Of a DNA stretch of 37,335 bases, positions 34,090-37,335 are shown piece after piece (the stretch's first letter is position 1; every line of letters starts with the position of its first letter). The stretch lies in contig CAMARB010000016.1 of assembly GCA_945860355.1 (NCBI GenBank), forward strand, positions 1 to 37,335, read 5' to 3'. This DNA comes from Chthoniobacter flavus (GTDB taxonomy: Bacteria; Verrucomicrobiota; Verrucomicrobiia; Chthoniobacterales; Chthoniobacteraceae). Both the position numbers and the translations under genes were made by a program. Below the pieces are notes generated by a model. It made no database searches. It worked only from the letters and a program-made list of their open reading frames with translations, and was not told the origin of the DNA.

Positions 34090-36113
34090 CCTTCCTGGAA
34101 GCCGCCCCTTTAGTCGCCCTGCCGGTGGCCGCGCTGCCGGTGATCATTCACCTGGTCCACCTTTACCGGCGCAAACAGGTGCCTTGGGCCGCCATGATGT
34201 TCCTGCGGGCGGCGCAAAAGATGAGCCAGGGGTTTTCCCGGCTCAAACAGATCCTCATTCTCGGGCTCCGGGTGCTGGCCGTCGCGGCCATTCTCCTCGC
34301 CATCGCCAGGCCGCTGGCCGGAGGCTGGCTGGGCCTGACCGGGGGCGCTCCAGACACCGTACTCGTGCTGCTGGACCGGTCCGCGAGCATGGAGCAGCAA
34401 AACCCGGCCATTCAACTCAGCAAACGGCAGGCCGGTTTGAAGAACCTTTCCAAGGCGATCAGCGACGCGGTGGGAACCCGCTCCAAACTGGTGCTGCTTG
34501 AGAGCGGCACGGGCAACGCGCTGGAGATCCCGGATGCGAAGGCGTTGCTCGACCTGCCGCAGACCGCCGGCACGGAAAGCGGCGCGGACATTCCCGGCCT
34601 GCTCCAGAAAGCACTCGACTACCTCACCGCCAACAAAACCGGCCAAACCGACCTCTGGATTCTCAGCGATCTCCAGAAGGGCGACTGGGACCGAAGCAGC
34701 GGCCGCTGGGAAAATCTCCGGAGCGCGTTCAAGAACCTGCCCGGCGTGCGGTTTCACCTGCTCACCTACCCCCAGTCCCCCGAGGAGGATCTCGGCATCC
34801 GGATCCGCGACATCCAAAGACGGGCGACCGAAACCGCCGCCGAACTGCTCGTGGACCTGCGGATCACCCGCAAAACCGCCCCGCCGCACCCCGAGGAAAT
34901 CCCCCTGCGCATCGTGATCAACGGTGTCGCCACCACAACGAAGGTGACACTCAAAGACTCCGAACTCGTGCTTCAGGCGTTTCCCATCCCGATCGAAAAA
35001 AATCTGGTCCGGGGCTGGGGCAGGATCGAGCTACCGGAGGACGCCTACCCCGCGAACAACGTCTTTCACTTCGTCTTTGACGACCCGCCGCCGCTGCAGT
35101 CGGCGATTGTCACCGAGGACGAAGCGGAGACCGACGCGCTCGTCTCCGCGCTCACCGCGTCATCCGACCCCCAGCGCAAAGCCGTGTGCGCGGTGTTGCC
35201 CGCAAAACGCGCCGCGGAAATCGCCTGGGAGAAAACCGCCCTCCTGATCTGGCATGCGCCCATCCCCAAACCCGAGGACGCGCTCTTCCGCCAGCTCCAG
35301 CAACACGCCGCATCCGGTCGGTCCGTCGTGTTCCTCCCCCCCAACGTTCCGGACGACTCGGAAATTTTTGGGGTGCGCTGGGGGCCTTGGAGCAACCCGC
35401 AGAAACCCCTCAGCCCGGACGGGTGGCGCACCGACTCCGATCTCCTCGCCAACACGCGAGACGGCGCAGCGCTTCCCGTGGGCACCCTTGAGCTCAGTCG
35501 GCTCGCCAAAATCACTGGCCCCGGCATCCCGCTGGCGCGGATTCCGGAACACGGCCCGCTCCTGCTGCGGGCGCTGGGGACGCCGGGCGCCTATTTCCTG
35601 GGGACACTGCCCGGTGCGGGATCCTCCAGCCTTGCCCGGGAAGGCGTCGTGCTTTTTGTCATTCTCCAGCGCGCCCTGAATGACGGGGCGCGCACCCTGG
35701 GGAATCTGCGGCAACAAGTGGCCGGAGCGGGTGCATTGCCGGAGGACCCGGCGCATCCCTGGAAGGCGGCGGATGAAAAGAACGGGCCCGGGGAAACCCG
35801 GGAATTGGGACTGCGCGCGGGGGTGTTTCAGTCAGGCGAGCGGCTCCACGCGCTCAACCGACCGGAGGCGGAAGACGACCTTGCCGCGCTTGCGGCGGCG
35901 TCTGTGAGCGAGTTGTTTGAGGGGCTCGATTTCAAGGTGCTCTCCGACACGCTCGAAAGCACCGGGAGCCTCACCCGGGAGGTGTGGCGCACGTTCCTCA
36001 TCGCCATGGCTCTGGCCCTTTTGGGCGAGGCCATTCTCTGCATGCCCCCGCGACGAACCCAAGAAACGCCCCGAGTCGGCGGCATCTTTCAGGAACCCTT
36101 GCGCGAAAAATGA
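34086..36113 (+). CDS. BatA-like membrane protein with VWA domain
   Basis: A 675-residue protein starting with the BatA (aerotolerance regulator) N-terminal domain: two membrane helices near residues 6-27 and 55-75 flank VHLYRRKQVPWAAMMFL. A VWA domain follows with DRSAS (Asp97, Ser99, Ser101). The middle (about 230-600) is beta-rich and extracytoplasmic in relatives, and a final helix IAMALALLGEAILCM lies near the C-terminus. It fits the MoxR-DUF58-BatA arrangement that is common in this phylum. It overlaps the next gene by four bases (ATGA at 36110). The exact role is unknown; in other bacteria related proteins affect aerotolerance or envelope stress. Confidence 0.92.
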   Translation: MTFLEAAPLVALPVAALPVIIHLVHLYRRKQVPWAAMMFLRAAQKMSQGFSRLKQILILGLRVLAVAAILLAIARPLAGGWLGLTGGAPDTVLVLLDRSASMEQQNPAIQLSKRQAGLKNLSKAISDAVGTRSKLVLLESGTGNALEIPDAKALLDLPQTAGTESGADIPGLLQKALDYLTANKTGQTDLWILSDLQKGDWDRSSGRWENLRSAFKNLPGVRFHLLTYPQSPEEDLGIRIRDIQRRATETAAELLVDLRITRKTAPPHPEEIPLRIVINGVATTTKVTLKDSELVLQAFPIPIEKNLVRGWGRIELPEDAYPANNVFHFVFDDPPPLQSAIVTEDEAETDALVSALTASSDPQRKAVCAVLPAKRAAEIAWEKTALLIWHAPIPKPEDALFRQLQQHAASGRSVVFLPPNVPDDSEIFGVRWGPWSNPQKPLSPDGWRTDSDLLANTRDGAALPVGTLELSRLAKITGPGIPLARIPEHGPLLLRALGTPGAYFLGTLPGAGSSSLAREGVVLFVILQRALNDGARTLGNLRQQVAGAGALPEDPAHPWKAADEKNGPGETRELGLRAGVFQSGERLHALNRPEAEDDLAALAAASVSELFEGLDFKVLSDTLESTGSLTREVWRTFLIAMALALLGEAILCMPPRRTQETPRVGGIFQEPLREK

Positions 36114-37335
36114 CAGCCTCAAGTCAGTCCCTGGTTTTCACGCACACACCGGCCTCGCTCTGCGCGGGCATCGGCCTGGTGCTGGTGATGGGCGGGCTCG
36201 CCTACATGGCGTGGAAACGCAGCGGATACCGCCGCACCCAAGGCGTGCTCGAATCACTCCGGGTGCTGATCGCGCTGAGTGTGGCCGTCACATTGAACCA
36301 GCCCGAGTGGCGCGAGGTGTTTGAGCCCGAATTCAAGCCCACCCTCGCCGTCCTGCCCGACACCTCGCGTTCCATGGAAACCCGGGACGCGCAGGATCCC
36401 GCCCAACCCGACACGGGCCCGGTTTCACGAGCCGAACTCGTTGAGCCGCTCAAAAAGGCGGACTTTTGGAAACCGGTAGCCGAGCGGATGGAGGTGGCAA
36501 TCGAGCCGTTTTCCTCCACGCAAAACCCTCCGGAGGAGGGCTCGGACCTGCACTTGGGGCTGGGCGGCGCCCTGGAAAAACACCCCCGCGTCGGCGCGGT
36601 GGTGCTGCTCTCCGACGGGGACTGGAACACGGGCAACCCGCCCAGCCAAGCGGCCATGCAACTGAGGATGCGCGGGATCCCGGTGTTTGCGCTGCCGATC
36701 GGCTCGGAAAGTCGGCTACCCGACCTTCAGGTCACGGGGTTCGACGTGCCCACCTTCGCCATCGCGGGCAAACCGTTGCGGATCCCCTTTACCCTGGAGA
36801 GTTCGCTCCCGCGGGAGCATTCGCTGACGCTGGAGCTTTCCCTGAGCACGGGCGAGACCCTCACCAAAACCGTGACGCTTCCCGCCATGGGCAAGCTGCA
36901 GGACGTGATGGTCGTCAAACCCGACAAACCCGGGGAACTCACGCTGACACTGAAGGCCCCGCAAACCGGGGAGGAACGCGTCCTCGACAACAACCGCATG
37001 GAGGCCTCGCTTTCGGTCCGCAAAGAGCAGCTCAAAGTGCTGGTCATCGATTCGTTCCCGCGCTGGGAATTCCGCTACCTGCGCAACGCATTGGAACGCG
37101 CCCCCGGGGTGCAGGTCCATTGCCTGCTCTTTCACCCCGATCTCGGCAAACCCGGTGCCGGGCGCGGCTACCTCGACGCCTTCCCCAAACCCGAGGACCT
37201 GGCCAATTATGACGTCGTTTTTCTGGGCGACGTGGGCACGGAACAAATCACCCCCGATCAGTGCGGGGCGCTGAGAAAACTGGTGAGGGATCAGGCGTCG
37301 GGCTTGGTGTTTCTTCCCGGGCTGCGCGGGTTGAC
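36110..37335 (+). CDS. VWA-domain membrane protein, 3' end cut by the window
   Basis: The gene starts at ATG 36110, overlapping the previous stop, and stays open to the window end (408 codons visible). Two membrane helices lie near residues 18-35 and 47-62 (GIGLVLVMGGLAYMAW, LRVLIALSVAV). A VWA-like region follows with the metal motif DTSRS (Asp84, Ser86, Ser88) and VGAVVLLSDGDWNTGN. Further on, VLVIDSFPRWEFRYLRNALE and YDVVFLGDVG are the start of the glutamine-amidotransferase-like C-terminal domain seen in large relatives of this cluster. The product is membrane-bound and faces the periplasm. The rest lies outside the window. Confidence 0.9.
   Translation, partial: MTASSQSLVFTHTPASLCAGIGLVLVMGGLAYMAWKRSGYRRTQGVLESLRVLIALSVAVTLNQPEWREVFEPEFKPTLAVLPDTSRSMETRDAQDPAQPDTGPVSRAELVEPLKKADFWKPVAERMEVAIEPFSSTQNPPEEGSDLHLGLGGALEKHPRVGAVVLLSDGDWNTGNPPSQAAMQLRMRGIPVFALPIGSESRLPDLQVTGFDVPTFAIAGKPLRIPFTLESSLPREHSLTLELSLSTGETLTKTVTLPAMGKLQDVMVVKPDKPGELTLTLKAPQTGEERVLDNNRMEASLSVRKEQLKVLVIDSFPRWEFRYLRNALERAPGVQVHCLLFHPDLGKPGAGRGYLDAFPKPEDLANYDVVFLGDVGTEQITPDQCGALRKLVRDQASGLVFLPGLRGL

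Overview
The window is a GC-rich (roughly 60 percent or more by eye), densely coded stretch of bacterial chromosome. Its gene families point to the Planctomycetota-Verrucomicrobiota group, most likely Verrucomicrobiota: a secreted DUF1549/DUF1553 protein coupled to a DUF1501 protein, a DUF1080 protein, a Tat-exported Gfo/Idh/MocA oxidoreductase, a cytochrome c-SUMF fusion, a single prepilin-like protein with an FADGHA motif, and a MoxR-DUF58-VWA cluster. Good Shine-Dalgarno sites are rare. No rRNA, tRNA, CRISPR array or transposase gene was found.

Layout. 1-4057: end of a sugar ABC importer operon (binding protein, RbsA-type ATPase, RbsC-type permease) followed by a short-chain dehydrogenase. 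4107-6787 (minus): an FAD oxidoreductase overlapping an adenylate-forming ligase. 6991-8451: glycerol-3-phosphate dehydrogenase. 8474-11314 (minus): UvrD/PcrA-type helicase and a DUF1080 lipoprotein-like or secreted protein. 11474-14356: cytochrome c-SUMF fusion and a Tat-dependent Gfo/Idh/MocA protein, ending in a strong terminator. 14525-17150: peroxiredoxin (minus), DUF456, MEKHLA and DUF817 proteins. 17205-18341 (minus): a secreted protein I do not recognise. 18637-22282: a 9-bp tandem repeat, then SHD1-DUF1549-DUF1553 and DUF1501 genes. 22369-24979 (minus): glutamate-type dehydrogenase and chorismate synthase. 25743-27643: infA and deoC, separated by a long gene-poor stretch. 28153-30798 (minus): small heat-shock protein, FeS photolyase and DUF2256. 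30843-31649 (minus): prepilin-like protein. 32172-37335: moxR, DUF58 protein, BatA-like protein and a VWA protein cut by the window end, all tightly packed.

The least expected structure is a 143-bp element with imperfect terminal inverted repeats. It is present twice in opposite orientations (3098-3240 and 28968-29110), about 87 percent identical by hand alignment, and in each case abuts a gene end. Other points of note are a 50-residue DUF2256 gene four bases upstream of the FeS photolyase, a 9-bp ATGGGAGAC array in which each unit carries both an SD-like core and an ATG, and several gene-free stretches of 450-900 bases. Most of the rest is ordinary metabolism and the usual PVC-type secreted proteins. 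I found no convincing new multi-gene system.
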